A DNA stretch of 64,000 nt from CAVUBL01 sp963837945 (GCA_963837945.1 CAWIQD010000003.1:248001-312000); one strand, 5' to 3'; positions 17,016 through 26,358 are shown, counted from the stretch's first letter. Notes: generated by a model not told the origin, from the sequence alone. Numbers and translations: made by a program.

Positions 17016-17678
17016 TCAGGACAAAGCCGCCTCGATGCGCCGGGCGAGCGCCCGGCCGAGGACCGGCAGGGCCTCCGGTCCGGCGGACTCCAGGATCAGC
17101 GCCAGGGCGCCCGGGTTGGCCGCCAGGTAGCGGGCCAGCTCCAGGTGCATGACGAGCGCCTGGCGCCGCTCCGGCGACAGGCCGCCGACGCCGCGCGACA
17201 GGTGCCCGAGGAAGCGCCGGGCCCGGTGCAGGGTGAACGAGCCGTGCGCCTTCGGGTTCGCGCTCATCCGGTAAAGGGGCGCCGCCGCCACGGCCGGCAA
17301 GACCGCCGCCAGGCGCAACGCCTCGTCGCGCTCCTTGTAGACCGCGGCCGCCTTCCCGCCCGCCGCGAGCGGCTCGTCCGGCCGGACCACCGCGTAGTCG
17401 GTGCCGTTCGGCCGCTCCACCGTCTCGACGGCGAACGGCCCGGAGAGCACCGCCTCCCGCTGCGCCGCCGGCTCGAGCCCGGCGCGCGGCGGCGCCTCGG
17501 CCACGAGCCGCGAGAGCAGCCGCAGCTTCGCCAGGAACGACTCGGAAAAGGCGCTCCGCGGCAGCTTCAGCGATCGTTTCGACGGAACCGAGCCCGCGGG
17601 CTCGACGGCGGTGGGCGCGGACTGCGACGGGATGGATTGACGGAAGACCCTCTTGCTATCCTTCGATGGATTCTGCAT
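17016..17678 (-). CDS. Hypothetical alpha-helical protein
   Basis: 220 residues from ATG 17678, where AAGGAGGG sits 8 nt upstream and fixes the start; the frame stays open upstream without protein character. The N-terminal 60 residues are Ser/Pro/Lys-rich and probably flexible. The rest is helical and Ala/Leu/Arg-rich. Readable segments include GTDYAVVRPDEPLAAGG, HRARRFLGHLSRG and MHLELARYLAANPGALAL. There is no signal peptide or membrane helix, and I know no family. It is transcribed away from the repeat region and stands alone. Confidence 0.55.
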   Translation of the reverse strand: MQNPSKDSKRVFRQSIPSQSAPTAVEPAGSVPSKRSLKLPRSAFSESFLAKLRLLSRLVAEAPPRAGLEPAAQREAVLSGPFAVETVERPNGTDYAVVRPDEPLAAGGKAAAVYKERDEALRLAAVLPAVAAAPLYRMSANPKAHGSFTLHRARRFLGHLSRGVGGLSPERRQALVMHLELARYLAANPGALALILESAGPEALPVLGRALARRIEAALS

Positions 17679-17941
17679 GGAGCTTACCCTCCTTGCGGGG
17701 TCAGGCCCGGGCGAGCTTCCGACTCGCTCGGGCCGTCTGCAGTTCCCGGGCCGGCCGCCGTCGAGCGGCCCACCCGGCACGATGTCAACGACCTGCCAGC
17801 AGCCGCCACCCTCCAGGCCGAGTGCGAGAGCCTCGCCTCGACGCAAGCCGGGATCAGCAACGGCCGCTTCGTTGGGAGAATCCTAACGCCCCATCACCGC
17901 CATGTCAACTCATTTGCGCGAAGAAGACGATGTTCACGAGC

Positions 17942-18830
17942 CCCACTGTCCGTCGCCTACCGCAGAGCCGGGCCGGCCGAGACGGAGCTCGGCCCGAGAG
18001 CCGGGCTGCGTGAGCCAGGGCGGGGTGCCTCCGTCGAATAGCCCGGTGCCTGCCGCGTGGATCGGCCGGCCGAGACAGAGCTCGGCCGCTTCACGCGTCG
18101 GTTGCCCTTCGCGGTGCCCATCGCACCTCGCGGCGGAGCGCTCGATTCCAACCGCCGAGGCGGCAGCCCGTGGGGCGCGGTGGTTTCTCGCCGGCGCAGT
18201 TTGCCGCCGAGAAAGCCACCCGACCCGCGGGCGTGGAGCCTCGATTCCGGTTCAACCACCCATCGATGCCCCACGGTCGCCTGCCGCAGAGCCGGGCCGG
18301 CCGACCCACTCGACTCGCTTCGCTCGCTCAGGGCGGCGCACAGAGCTGGGCCCGAGAGCCGGGCTGCGTGAGCCAGGGCGGGGTGCCTCCGTCGGGTAGC
18401 CCGGTGCCTGCCGCGTGGATCGGCCGGCCGACCCATTCGACTCGCTTCGCTCGCTCAGGGCGGCGCGCGGAGCTCGGCCGCTTCACGCCTCGGTTGCCCT
18501 TCGCGGTGCCCATCGCACCTCGCGGCGGAGCGCTCGATTCCAACCGCCGAGGCGGCAGCCCGCGGGGCGCGGTGGTTTCTCGCCGGCGCAGTTTGCCGCC
18601 GAGAAAGCCATCCGACCCGCGGGCGTGGGGAGCGCGACCCCGTCCAACCACCCACCGAGGCCCCACGGTCCGTCGCCTGCCGCAGCCGGGCCGGCCGACC
18701 CATCGGGTGGCGCGCAGAGGTCGGCCCGAGAGCCGGGCTGCGTGAGCCAGGGCGGGGTGCCTCCGTCGGGTTGCTCGATGCCAGCCGCGTGGATCGGCCG
18801 GCCGAGACGGAGCTCGGCCGCTTCACGCGT
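17942..18830. repeat. Mosaic tandem repeat, about 2.5 units of 358-374 bp, in a 1.2-kb non-coding gap
   Basis: The motif beginning CGAGAGCCGGGCTGCGTGAG recurs at 17995, 18353 and 18727. Other blocks return at matching offsets. Examples are the stretch around CTCGATTCCAACCGCCGAGG (18141 and 18534) and GTTTCTCGCCGGCGCAGTTT (18183 and 18575). A module containing GACTCGCTTCGCTCGCTCA is present at 18311 and 18438 but replaced by GAGACGGAG-type sequence elsewhere, so units are mosaics. All open frames here are frame shadows of the repeat. The flanking stretches (17679-17941 and 18831-18891) show nothing recognisable. Confidence 0.8.
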
Positions 18831-18891
18831 CTCAGTGATATCCGGCCGCCTCGTGGACACCGAACGGCTCAACCCCCTCCCTGCGCCCGGC

Positions 18892-20043
18892 TCAATACAG
18901 ATCCAGCACCAGAATCCGTGCCTCGAGCGGGCCGTTCTTGACCGGGATCCTCCGCCGGGGCTTGAGGCCGAGGGTCTTGCCGCGGCCCTCGCCGCCCGCC
19001 AGGATCGCCGCCCGCCAGCCCCGGTAGCGCTGCTTCAGGAGGTCGCCGAGGCGCGGCCAGGGGTCCTCGCCCTCCTCCCCGGCGTCCAGACGGATGCCGT
19101 GCGGCGGGTTCACCACCACCAGCCCGGGGCCGGGCGGCGGCTCGAACGCGTAGGCATCGCCCACCTGGAGCGTCGCGATCTCCGCCAGGCCGGCGCGCGT
19201 CAGGTTCTCCTCCGCCGCCCGCACCGCCGCCGGCGCGAAGTCGACACCGTAGAGCCTCACTCCCGGCCCGGGGCTCGGGATCGGCTCGTGCCGGATCCGG
19301 CGGAACAGATCGGGATCGAAGCCCGGCAGCCGCTCGAACGCCCAGCCTCCGCGCAAGGCACCGGGCGCGAGACCGAGGGCCCAGAAGGCCGCCTCCGCCA
19401 GCAGCGTGCCCGAGCCGCACATCGGGTCGACCACCGGCCCCCGGCCGTCCCAGCTGGAGGCCAGCACGCAGGCCGCCGCGATCTGCTCGCGGACCGGCGC
19501 CGAGCCCGGCACCACCCGGTAGCCGCGGCGGTCGAGGGGGTCGCCCGAGGTGTCGAGCAGGAGCGTGGCCCGGTCGTAGAGCAGGCGCACCCGCAGCTGC
19601 TGATCCGGCTCGTCGCGCTCGACCGGGGCGCGGCGCCCGAAGCGCCGGCGTTGCGCGTCGACGATGCCGTCCTTGACCTTGAGCGCCACCCAGCGGGTGT
19701 CGCGCTGGCGCGAGCGGCTCGAGGTGGCGTGGACGGCGAAGGTCCGGCCCGGATCGAAGAGCGCCTTGGCGGCGAGCCCGTCCCAGGACCGTGAGCCCGC
19801 CACCAGCTCGCCGGCGCCGGCGGCGAGGGCCTCGCCCTCCGCACCGTGCCAGGTCCCGAGCTCGACCAGCACCCGGTTCGCCGTGCGCAGGCGCCAGTTG
19901 GCGCGGTAGACGTCCTCCCAGGTACCGGTGAAGGCGACCGCGGACTGGTGGCGCTCGACCCCGGAGGCACCGAGCGCCAGGAGCTCACCTTCGAGGATCT
20001 CCTCGAGGCCGAGGGCACAGGTCGCGATGATGGGCAGGGGCAC
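18892..20043 (-). CDS. THUMP-domain class I SAM-dependent RNA methyltransferase (RlmL/TrmN-like)
   Basis: 383 residues. The N-terminus (IIATCALGLEEILEGELLALG) and the following 150 residues form the ferredoxin-like/THUMP part. The Rossmann methyltransferase follows, with DPMCGSGTLLAEAA as the SAM motif, YGVDFAPAAVRAAEENL, and the catalytic NPPHG motif (NPPYG in many relatives), which indicates N-methylation of a guanine in rRNA or tRNA. I place the start at GTG 20043. A -10-like TATCAT lies 7 nt upstream, and the frame above it has no protein homology-like features, only an acidic shadow of the opposite gene. The exact target base is unknown. Confidence 0.85.
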   Translation of the reverse strand: MPLPIIATCALGLEEILEGELLALGASGVERHQSAVAFTGTWEDVYRANWRLRTANRVLVELGTWHGAEGEALAAGAGELVAGSRSWDGLAAKALFDPGRTFAVHATSSRSRQRDTRWVALKVKDGIVDAQRRRFGRRAPVERDEPDQQLRVRLLYDRATLLLDTSGDPLDRRGYRVVPGSAPVREQIAAACVLASSWDGRGPVVDPMCGSGTLLAEAAFWALGLAPGALRGGWAFERLPGFDPDLFRRIRHEPIPSPGPGVRLYGVDFAPAAVRAAEENLTRAGLAEIATLQVGDAYAFEPPPGPGLVVVNPPHGIRLDAGEEGEDPWPRLGDLLKQRYRGWRAAILAGGEGRGKTLGLKPRRRIPVKNGPLEARILVLDLY

Positions 20044-20050
20044 GGGCGGG

Positions 20051-20056
20051 ATGATA
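20051..20056 (-). promoter_or_regulatory. -10-like TATCAT, leaderless start candidate for the methyltransferase
   Basis: TATCAT on the minus strand is separated by 7 nt from GTG 20043, with no Shine-Dalgarno between. This would place transcription initiation at or near the start codon. No clear -35 was seen. Confidence 0.4.
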
Positions 20057-20154
20057 CTCGCTCGGCCCGAGGACCCGGCGACGAGCGGCCCGCGGGTAGA
20101 ATCAGCTCGCAGCAACCGCGAAACCCTTGGAACGCCCCCGAGCGAAGCGCAAGG

Positions 20155-20529
20155 ATGAAGCTCACGAAGCCCAGACCGGCCCCGAGCTGGTGTCTCGTCT
20201 CGCCGGTCGTCGTCGCCGCCCTCCTCTGGGTCGGGCTCCAGGTCCTCGTCGTCCTCTACCTGCGCAGCCTCGTCGGCACGCTCCTCGAACACCGCCCCGT
20301 CCTCGTCATCGCCCTCCACCAGGCCCTCACCTCGCCCGCCGGCCACGGCCTCTCCGTCCGGAGCTGGATCTGGCTCGTCAACCTCGGGTTCGTCCTCCTG
20401 CTCTGGCTCGGGCTCCGATTCCGCTCCTGGCCCTCCCGGGGCCGACACGCCGTCGGGCTCTTCGTCTACGGCGGCGCCTCGCTGCTCCTCCTGCTCACGA
20501 ACACCGCTTGGACCCGCTTGCTTCGATAG
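20155..20529 (+). CDS. Small hypothetical membrane protein
   Basis: 124 residues with three predicted transmembrane helices: VVVAALLWVGLQVLVVLYL, IWLVNLGFVLLLWLGL and VYGGASLLLLLTN. The N-terminus is short and basic. AAGG abuts the ATG and a TAGAAT hexamer lies about 55 nt upstream (around 20097). The gene is transcribed away from the methyltransferase and ends 72 bp before the alanine symporter. No family is recognised and the role is unknown. Hydrophobic periodicity and exclusion of the opposite frame argue that it is real. Confidence 0.6.
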   Translation: MKLTKPRPAPSWCLVSPVVVAALLWVGLQVLVVLYLRSLVGTLLEHRPVLVIALHQALTSPAGHGLSVRSWIWLVNLGFVLLLWLGLRFRSWPSRGRHAVGLFVYGGASLLLLLTNTAWTRLLR

Positions 20530-20601
20530 CCTCGCCGCCCCATCCTGCTAGACTCCCCGCCGTTCTCCCGTCCGACCCCGCAACTCCCCGGAGCGCCCGT
20601 C

Positions 20602-21981
20602 ATGATCGACGCCCTCGAACGATTTCTCCACCAGGCCTCCGGCTTCATCTGGGGGCCCTGGCTCCTCATCCCGCTGCTGCTCCTGACCGGGCTCTACCTG
20701 ACCGTGCTCCTGCGGGGCATCCAGTTCCGCAAGCTCTGGCACTCGCTGTGGATCGCCCTGGTCGTGCGCAAGGAGGTGGGCGCCGAAGGGGACATCTCCC
20801 ACTTCCAGGCCCTGATGACCGCGCTCGCCGCGACCGTCGGCACCGGCAACATCGTCGGGGTCGCGACCGCCATCTCCCTGGGCGGCCCCGGCGCCCTCTT
20901 CTGGATGTGGATGACCGGCCTCGTCGGGATGGCGACCAAGTACTCCGAGGCCCTCCTGTCGGTCAAGTTCCGCAGCACCGACGCCCGCGGCGAGCAGACC
21001 GGCGGGCCGATGTACTACCTGACCGAAGGCATTCGCTGGCGCGGCCTGGGCCGGTTCCTGGGCGTCGCCTTCGCCGTCTTCGCGGCGATCGCCGCCTTCG
21101 GCATCGGCGACATGGTGCAGTCGAACTCGGTGGCCTCGGCCCTCCAGACGTCGTTCCACGTCCCGACCTGGGCGAGCGGCCTGGTCATGGCGCTGGCCGC
21201 GGCGGCCGTGATCCTGGGCGGCATCAAGTCGATCGGGCGCTTCACCAGCGCCCTGGTCCCCACGATGATCGTCCTCTACATGCTGGGCTCGGGCGTCGCC
21301 ATCCTCCTCAACTGGCAGCACCTGCCGGAGGCCTTCCGGCTGATCTTCTCGGGAGCGTTCTCCGGCACCGCGGCCGCCGGCGGCTTCACCGGCGCCGTCG
21401 TCGCCCAGGCGATCCGCTTCGGCGTCGCGCGCGGGATCTTCTCCAACGAGTCGGGCCTCGGCTCGGCGGGCATCGCCGCGGCCGCCGCCCAGACCCGGGA
21501 GCCGGCCCGCCAGGCCCTGGTCTCCATGACCCAGACCTTCATCGACACGATCGTCGTCTGCACCTTCACCGGCTTGACCATCATCACGTCGGGCGCCTGG
21601 ACCTCCGGGCAGGACGGAGCCGGCCTCACGCAGCTCGCCTTCCGCGAGGGGCTGCCGGGCCAGTGGGGCGGCTGGGTGGTGGCGGTGAGCCTGTCGCTCT
21701 TCGCCTTCTCCACCATCCTCGGCTGGAGCTACTACGGCGAGAAGTCGATCGAGTACCTGCTGGGCGAGCGGGCGATCCTCCCGTACCGGATCGTCTTCAT
21801 CGTCGCCGTGTTCTTCGGCGCGGTCCGGAGCCTCGAGTTCGTGTGGACCCTCTCGGATGTGATGAACGGCCTGATGGCCCTGCCGAACCTGGTGGGGCTG
21901 CTGCTGCTCTCCGGCGTCATCGCCGCCGAGACCCGGGCCTTCCTGCGGCGCGAGCGCTCGGGACCCCGGGCCGAACCGTAG
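20602..21981 (+). CDS. Sodium:alanine symporter family protein (AGCS)
   Basis: 459 residues, inner membrane, importing alanine, glycine or a related amino acid with Na+. Family marks are FQALMTALAATVGTGNIVGVATA near residue 70, GPGALFWMWMTGLVGMATKYSEALL, GGPMYYL, and FSNESGLGSAGIAAAAA around residue 285. Length is typical. GGAG lies 8 nt before ATG 20602, and a TAGACT hexamer around 20549 may be its -10. The convergent CoA-transferase gene ends only 7 bp away. The alanine-dehydrogenase-like gene two positions on suggests import and catabolism of alanine. Confidence 0.92.
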   Translation: MIDALERFLHQASGFIWGPWLLIPLLLLTGLYLTVLLRGIQFRKLWHSLWIALVVRKEVGAEGDISHFQALMTALAATVGTGNIVGVATAISLGGPGALFWMWMTGLVGMATKYSEALLSVKFRSTDARGEQTGGPMYYLTEGIRWRGLGRFLGVAFAVFAAIAAFGIGDMVQSNSVASALQTSFHVPTWASGLVMALAAAAVILGGIKSIGRFTSALVPTMIVLYMLGSGVAILLNWQHLPEAFRLIFSGAFSGTAAAGGFTGAVVAQAIRFGVARGIFSNESGLGSAGIAAAAAQTREPARQALVSMTQTFIDTIVVCTFTGLTIITSGAWTSGQDGAGLTQLAFREGLPGQWGGWVVAVSLSLFAFSTILGWSYYGEKSIEYLLGERAILPYRIVFIVAVFFGAVRSLEFVWTLSDVMNGLMALPNLVGLLLLSGVIAAETRAFLRRERSGPRAEP

Positions 21982-21988
21982 CCGCCCT

Positions 21989-23287
21989 TCAGCCGAGGAG
22001 CCGCCGCTCCCGCGCCGCCCGCTCGAGGTCGGCCTGGAACCTGGGCTCGGCGATCGCGATCAGGGCCTCGGCCCGCTCGCGCAGGTTCTTGCCGAACAGG
22101 TTCGCCACCCCGTGCTCGGTGACCACGAAGTGGACGTCGGCGCGGCTGGTCACGACACCCGCCCCCTCCTTGAGGTACGGCACGATCCGCGAGCTCTCGC
22201 CGCCCCGCGCGGTCGCGGGCAGGGCGATCACCGGCCGGCCGCCCCGGGAGCGGGCGGCGCCGCGGATGAAGTCCACCTGCCCGCCGAAGCCCGAGTAGAT
22301 GTACGAGCCGATCGAGTCGGAGCAGACCTGCCCGGTCAGGTCGACCTCGATCGCCGAGTTGATCGCCACCAGGCGGTCGTTCTGCGAGGCGACGAACGGG
22401 TCGTTGACGTAGCTCACCGGGTGGGCCTCGATGAACGGGTTGTTGTCCACGTACTCGTAGAGCTCCTCGCTGCCCAGGGCGAAGGTGATCACCGCCTTGC
22501 CCGGGTGCAGCGTCTTGCGGTTGCCGGTCACCACGCCGCGCTCGATCGCGCGCATCGCGCCGTCCGAGACCATCTCGGTGTGGATCCCCAGCTCGAGGGC
22601 GCCCTCCAGGTTCTCGTAGACCGCGTCCGGGATGCCGCCGATCCCCATCTGGACCGTCGCGCCCGGCTCGATCAGGCCCACCACGTGCCGGCCGATCGCG
22701 CGCTCGACGGGGGTGGCCTCGGCCGGCGCCAGGGTCGGCAGGGGCTCGGTGGCCTCGACGAGGGCATCGACCCGGGAGACGTGGAGGAAGGAGTCGCCGA
22801 GCACCCGGGGCATCTTCTCGTTGACCTGCGCGATCACCGTGCGCGCGGCCTGGCAGGCGGCCTTCGAGGCCAGCACCTCCACCCCCAGGCTCATGAAGCC
22901 GTGCTCGTCCGGCGGCGAGACCTGGACCATCGCCACGTCGAGCGGCACGATCCCCTCGTCGAACAGGCGGGGGATCTGGTGCAGGAAGATCGGCACGTAG
23001 TCCGCGCGCCCCTCGTTGACCGCCTTGCGGTCGGCGGGGCCGACGAAGAGCGAGTTGTGGCGAAAGTGGCCCTCGGTGCCGGGGAGCGACAGCGGGTCGT
23101 CGCCCAGCAGCAGCACGTGGTTGAGCTGCACGCCGGTGAGCTCGTCGCGCCGTGCGGCGAGCGCCCGCACCAGCGCCTGGGGGATGGCGGCGTTGCCTCC
23201 GTAGTAGACCCGGTCGCCGGAGGCGATCACCGAGACCGCCCGGGCGGCGCTCCGGAGCTTGGCGCGGTAGTCGCCGTGCCAGGTCAT
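21989..23287 (-). CDS. Acetyl-CoA hydrolase/transferase family protein (4-hydroxybutyrate CoA-transferase-like)
   Basis: 432 residues of the family that moves CoA between acetyl-CoA and small carboxylates such as 4-hydroxybutyrate or butyrate. Signatures are YYGGNAAIP near the N-terminus, MGIGGIPDAV, GIHTEMVSDG, VDLTGQVCSDSIG and YSGFGGQVDFIRGA, then the C-terminal TEHGVANLFGKNLRERA. ATG 23287 overlaps the stop of the alanine-dehydrogenase-like gene by 4 bp (ATGA), so the two are one operon. The pair could channel an amino-acid-derived keto acid into CoA metabolism, which is my inference. The donor and acceptor are not readable. Confidence 0.87.
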   Translation of the reverse strand: MTWHGDYRAKLRSAARAVSVIASGDRVYYGGNAAIPQALVRALAARRDELTGVQLNHVLLLGDDPLSLPGTEGHFRHNSLFVGPADRKAVNEGRADYVPIFLHQIPRLFDEGIVPLDVAMVQVSPPDEHGFMSLGVEVLASKAACQAARTVIAQVNEKMPRVLGDSFLHVSRVDALVEATEPLPTLAPAEATPVERAIGRHVVGLIEPGATVQMGIGGIPDAVYENLEGALELGIHTEMVSDGAMRAIERGVVTGNRKTLHPGKAVITFALGSEELYEYVDNNPFIEAHPVSYVNDPFVASQNDRLVAINSAIEVDLTGQVCSDSIGSYIYSGFGGQVDFIRGAARSRGGRPVIALPATARGGESSRIVPYLKEGAGVVTSRADVHFVVTEHGVANLFGKNLRERAEALIAIAEPRFQADLERAARERRLLG

Positions 23288-24414
23288 CGCGCCTCCCCGC
23301 CCAGGAGCTCGGAGAGGGCCGAGACCGGGAGGCCCAGCGTCTCGCCCACCCGCGGGTGCACCAGGGCGCCGCGGTAGAGGTAGATCCCCTGGGCGAGGCC
23401 CGGGTCGCGGCGCGCCGCTTCGTCGAGCCCCAGGTCCGCCACCTGCACCAGGTAGGGCAAGGCGGCGTTCGCCAGGGCACGGGAGGCGGTGCGCGGGATG
23501 TCCGCGGTCATGTTCGGTACGCAGTAGTGGGTCACGCCGTGCACGGTGTAGGTCGGGTCGCCGAGGCTGGTCGGCCGGCTGGTCTCGACGCACCCGCCCT
23601 GGTCGATCGCGACGTCGACCACCACGCTGCCCGCCTTCATCGCCCGGACCATCCTCTCGGTGACTAGGAAGGGCGTCCGCCCGCCGGGCACCAGCACCGC
23701 TCCGATCACCACGTCGGCGATGGCCGTGAAGCGCTCCAGGCGATCGATCCCCGCCACCGCCGTCACCACCCGGCCCGGCAGGGCCTCCGTGATCCGCCGG
23801 AGGCGCCGGAGCTCGGCGTCGACCACGATGACGTGGGCCCCGGCGGCGGCCGCCTGGCGGGCGGCGGCGGTGCCGACGGTGCCCGCGCCGACCACCAGGA
23901 CCGTGGGCGGCGGCACGCCGGGCACCTGCCCCAGGAGGATCCCCCGGCCGCCCGCCTCGCTGCGCAGGAGGCCGGAGGCGATCTGGAGCGCCATCTGGCC
24001 GGCCATCTCGCTCACCGGCACCAGCACCGGCAGAGCGCCCTCGCCGTCGCCGATGACCTCGTAGCCGAGGACCGTGACCTCGAGAGCCTGGAGCCGCTCG
24101 ATGACGGCGCGCGGCGCGACCGCCAGGTGCTGGAAGGAGCACAGGATCGAGCCCGGGCGCAGGAGGTCGAGCTCGTCCCGGGCGACGGCGCCTACCCGGC
24201 AGACCAGGTCGGCGCGCTGGTAGGCCTCCTGGGCGCTGTAGACGATCTGGGCGCCGGCGCGCTCGAAGTCGCGCTCGGAGAAGTGGGCGTCCGCGCCGGC
24301 GCCCTGCTCCACGACGACGCCGTGGCCGCGCTGGACGAGCCGGGCGGCGGCGGACGGCGTGAGCCCCGCGCGGTGCTCGTGGCGGGCGGCTTCCTTGGGA
24401 ACTCCGACGATCAT
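23284..24414 (-). CDS. Alanine dehydrogenase / PntA-type NAD(P)-binding protein
   Basis: 376 residues. The N-terminal domain opens with IVGVPKEAARHEHRAGLTP, and the Rossmann domain contains VLVVGAGTVGTAAARQAAAAGA. Family marks SEMAGQMALQIA, DVAIDQGGC and HYCVPNMTADIPRTAS are present. The His of YLHLA-type motifs is kept (CSFQHLA). The usual VKVKEP motif with the substrate lysine reads VCRVGAVARDE here. The reaction is therefore less certain than for classical Ald, which converts L-alanine and NAD+ to pyruvate, ammonia and NADH. First gene of a two-gene operon, near an alanine symporter. Confidence 0.8.
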   Translation of the reverse strand: MIVGVPKEAARHEHRAGLTPSAAARLVQRGHGVVVEQGAGADAHFSERDFERAGAQIVYSAQEAYQRADLVCRVGAVARDELDLLRPGSILCSFQHLAVAPRAVIERLQALEVTVLGYEVIGDGEGALPVLVPVSEMAGQMALQIASGLLRSEAGGRGILLGQVPGVPPPTVLVVGAGTVGTAAARQAAAAGAHVIVVDAELRRLRRITEALPGRVVTAVAGIDRLERFTAIADVVIGAVLVPGGRTPFLVTERMVRAMKAGSVVVDVAIDQGGCVETSRPTSLGDPTYTVHGVTHYCVPNMTADIPRTASRALANAALPYLVQVADLGLDEAARRDPGLAQGIYLYRGALVHPRVGETLGLPVSALSELLGGEAR

Positions 24415-24562
24415 CCGAGGGCCTCCAGTGGTCCTTCGACCGGCTCCGGTCGGGGCCGTTCACGCTCAGGGTAGCGCAGGGGCCTCGCGGGTGCGCCGCC
24501 CGCGAGCGCGCCGCTCCCCGCCCGCCGGGAGGGGGCCACGCTCCCGGCCGCCTCCGCGCCGC

Positions 24563-24568
24563 TACACT
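24563..24568 (+). promoter_or_regulatory. -10-like TACACT, leaderless start candidate for the carbamoyltransferase
   Basis: TACACT ends 8 nt before ATG 24577. No Shine-Dalgarno lies between and no clear -35 is visible. Confidence 0.4.
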
Positions 24569-24576
24569 TGGGCGCG

Positions 24577-26358
24577 ATGAGAATCCTCGGAATCTCGGCC
24601 TTCTACCACGAGTCGACCTGTTGCCTCCTGGTCGACGGGCGGGTCGTGGCGGCCGCCTCCGAGGAGCGCTTCTCGCGCCGCAAGCACGACCCTCGGCTGC
24701 CGGTCGAAGCCTTCCGATTCTGCCTCGACGCGGCGGGCCTCGACCTCACGGACCTCGACGCGGTCGCCTACTACGAGCGGCCCGAGGCCAAGCTCGACCG
24801 CCAGCTCTGGGCGCTGGCCCGCTCGCCCGCCGAGGCCGACCCGGCCCGCCTCGACGCCGGCCGGCCGGAGCGGCTGATCCGCGAGCGGCTCGGCTGGGAC
24901 GGCCCGCTCCTCACCTTCGACCACCACCTGTCCCACGCCGCCAGCGCCTTCTTCTACTCCGGGTTCGACGAGGCCGCCGTCCTCACGGTCGACGGCGTCG
25001 GAGAGTGGACCACGACCGGCTACGGCCGGGGCACGCCGGCGGGCCTGGAGCTCTTCGAGGAGGTCCGCTTCCCCCACTCCCTCGGGCTCCTCTACTCCAC
25101 CCTCACCGCCTACCTGGGCTTCCGGGTCAATGGCGGCGAGGGCAAGGTGATGGGGCTCGCGGCCTACGGCCGACCGCGCTTCGCGGCGCGCCTCCGCCGC
25201 CTGGTCGAGCCCGGGCCGGGCGGCGGCTACACCCTCGCCCTCGGCTACTTCGACTTCCTCGGTGGCCGCCGGATGGGCTCGCCGGCGCTCGAGGACCTCC
25301 TCGGCGGCCCGCCGCGCGAACCGGAATCGGAGATCGACGCCCGCCACGTAGACCTGGCGGCGAGCCTCCAGCAGGTGGTCGAGGAGCTCTTGCTCGAGAA
25401 GATCGGCTACCTCCACGCGCGGACCGGCTGCGACGACCTGTGCCTGGCGGGGGGCGTGGCGCTCAACTCGGTGGCCAACGGACGGATCGCCCGCGAGGGG
25501 CCGTTCCGGCGGCTCTTCGTGCCGCCGGCAGCGGGCGACGCGGGAGGGGCTCTCGGCGCCGCGGCGCTCGCCCACCGGGAGCTCGCCGGCGGCGCCCCCG
25601 GGGCCGGCCGGATCGCGCCCCTCAGCCACACCTTCCTGGGACCGGCGTGGAGCGGCGACGAGGTCGCCTCGCTGGTCGCCGGCGCCGGCCTCCCGGCCCG
25701 CGACCTCCGCGGGCGCGAGAGCGAGCTCCTGGAGGCCACCGCCGAGCGCCTCGCGGCGGGCCGGGTGGTCGGCTGGTTCCAGGGCGCCATGGAGCTCGGC
25801 CCGCGGGCGCTCGGCGGCCGGAGCCTGCTCGCGAGCCCGCTCTTGCCCGGAATCCGCGACCGCCTCAACCTCCGGATCAAGCGCCGGGAGCCGTTTCGGC
25901 CGTTCGCTCCCAGCGTCCTCGCGCACGGCTCCGCCGAGCACTTCGCCCTCGATCATCCCTCGCCCTTCATGCTCGAGACCTGCGCCGTCGTCTCGCCGCT
26001 CGAGCTGCCCGCCGTGACCCACGTCGACGGCTCGGCGCGCCCTCAGACCGTCGATCCCGCCACGGCGCCCCGCTTCGCGGCCCTCCTCGCGGCCTTCGAG
26101 CGGCGAACCGGCTGCCCGATCCTGCTCAACACCTCGTTCAACGTCCGGGGCGAGCCGATCGTCTGCTCGCCGGCCGACGCCCTCTTCGCCCTGGCCGACG
26201 CCGGCTTCGACACCCTGGTCGTCGAGGACACCCTGCTCGATCGGGAGGCGCTCCCCGCGGGCTGGCGCGAGCGGCTCGACGCCTGGCGACCGGCCGGGCC
26301 ACGACCGGAGGGCGGCTCCCTCGGGCCGCTGGCCGAGAACCTCTACACCTTCGTATGA
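24577..26358 (+). CDS. Carbamoyltransferase, NodU/CmcH family
   Basis: 593 residues. Such enzymes activate carbamoyl phosphate with ATP and carbamoylate a hydroxyl on a natural product, Nod factor or sugar. The N-terminal Kae1-like domain shows ILGISAFYHESTCCLL, DHHLSHAASAFFYSGF, VDGVGEWTTT and NGGEGKVMGLAAYG. The C-terminal part has GPRALGGRSLLA, KRREPFRPFAPSVL and NTSFNVRGEPIVCSP. ATG 24577 is preferred over a TTG at 24568 because the protein core starts there. The 3' end overlaps the SGNH-like gene (ATGA). No other biosynthetic genes surround it, so the acceptor is unknown. Confidence 0.9.
   Translation: MRILGISAFYHESTCCLLVDGRVVAAASEERFSRRKHDPRLPVEAFRFCLDAAGLDLTDLDAVAYYERPEAKLDRQLWALARSPAEADPARLDAGRPERLIRERLGWDGPLLTFDHHLSHAASAFFYSGFDEAAVLTVDGVGEWTTTGYGRGTPAGLELFEEVRFPHSLGLLYSTLTAYLGFRVNGGEGKVMGLAAYGRPRFAARLRRLVEPGPGGGYTLALGYFDFLGGRRMGSPALEDLLGGPPREPESEIDARHVDLAASLQQVVEELLLEKIGYLHARTGCDDLCLAGGVALNSVANGRIAREGPFRRLFVPPAAGDAGGALGAAALAHRELAGGAPGAGRIAPLSHTFLGPAWSGDEVASLVAGAGLPARDLRGRESELLEATAERLAAGRVVGWFQGAMELGPRALGGRSLLASPLLPGIRDRLNLRIKRREPFRPFAPSVLAHGSAEHFALDHPSPFMLETCAVVSPLELPAVTHVDGSARPQTVDPATAPRFAALLAAFERRTGCPILLNTSFNVRGEPIVCSPADALFALADAGFDTLVVEDTLLDREALPAGWRERLDAWRPAGPRPEGGSLGPLAENLYTFV

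Noticed and set aside
17942..18830. Several open frames of 65-190 codons, and a possible CRISPR-like direct repeat
   Set aside because: The same peptides recur in each repeat unit in several frames. Units of 360 bp with modular variation do not match short CRISPR repeats and unique spacers.
20044..20448. Acidic N-terminal extension of the methyltransferase
   Set aside because: It is antisense to the small membrane protein gene, and the -10-like TATCAT with GTG 20043 gives a normal-length enzyme.
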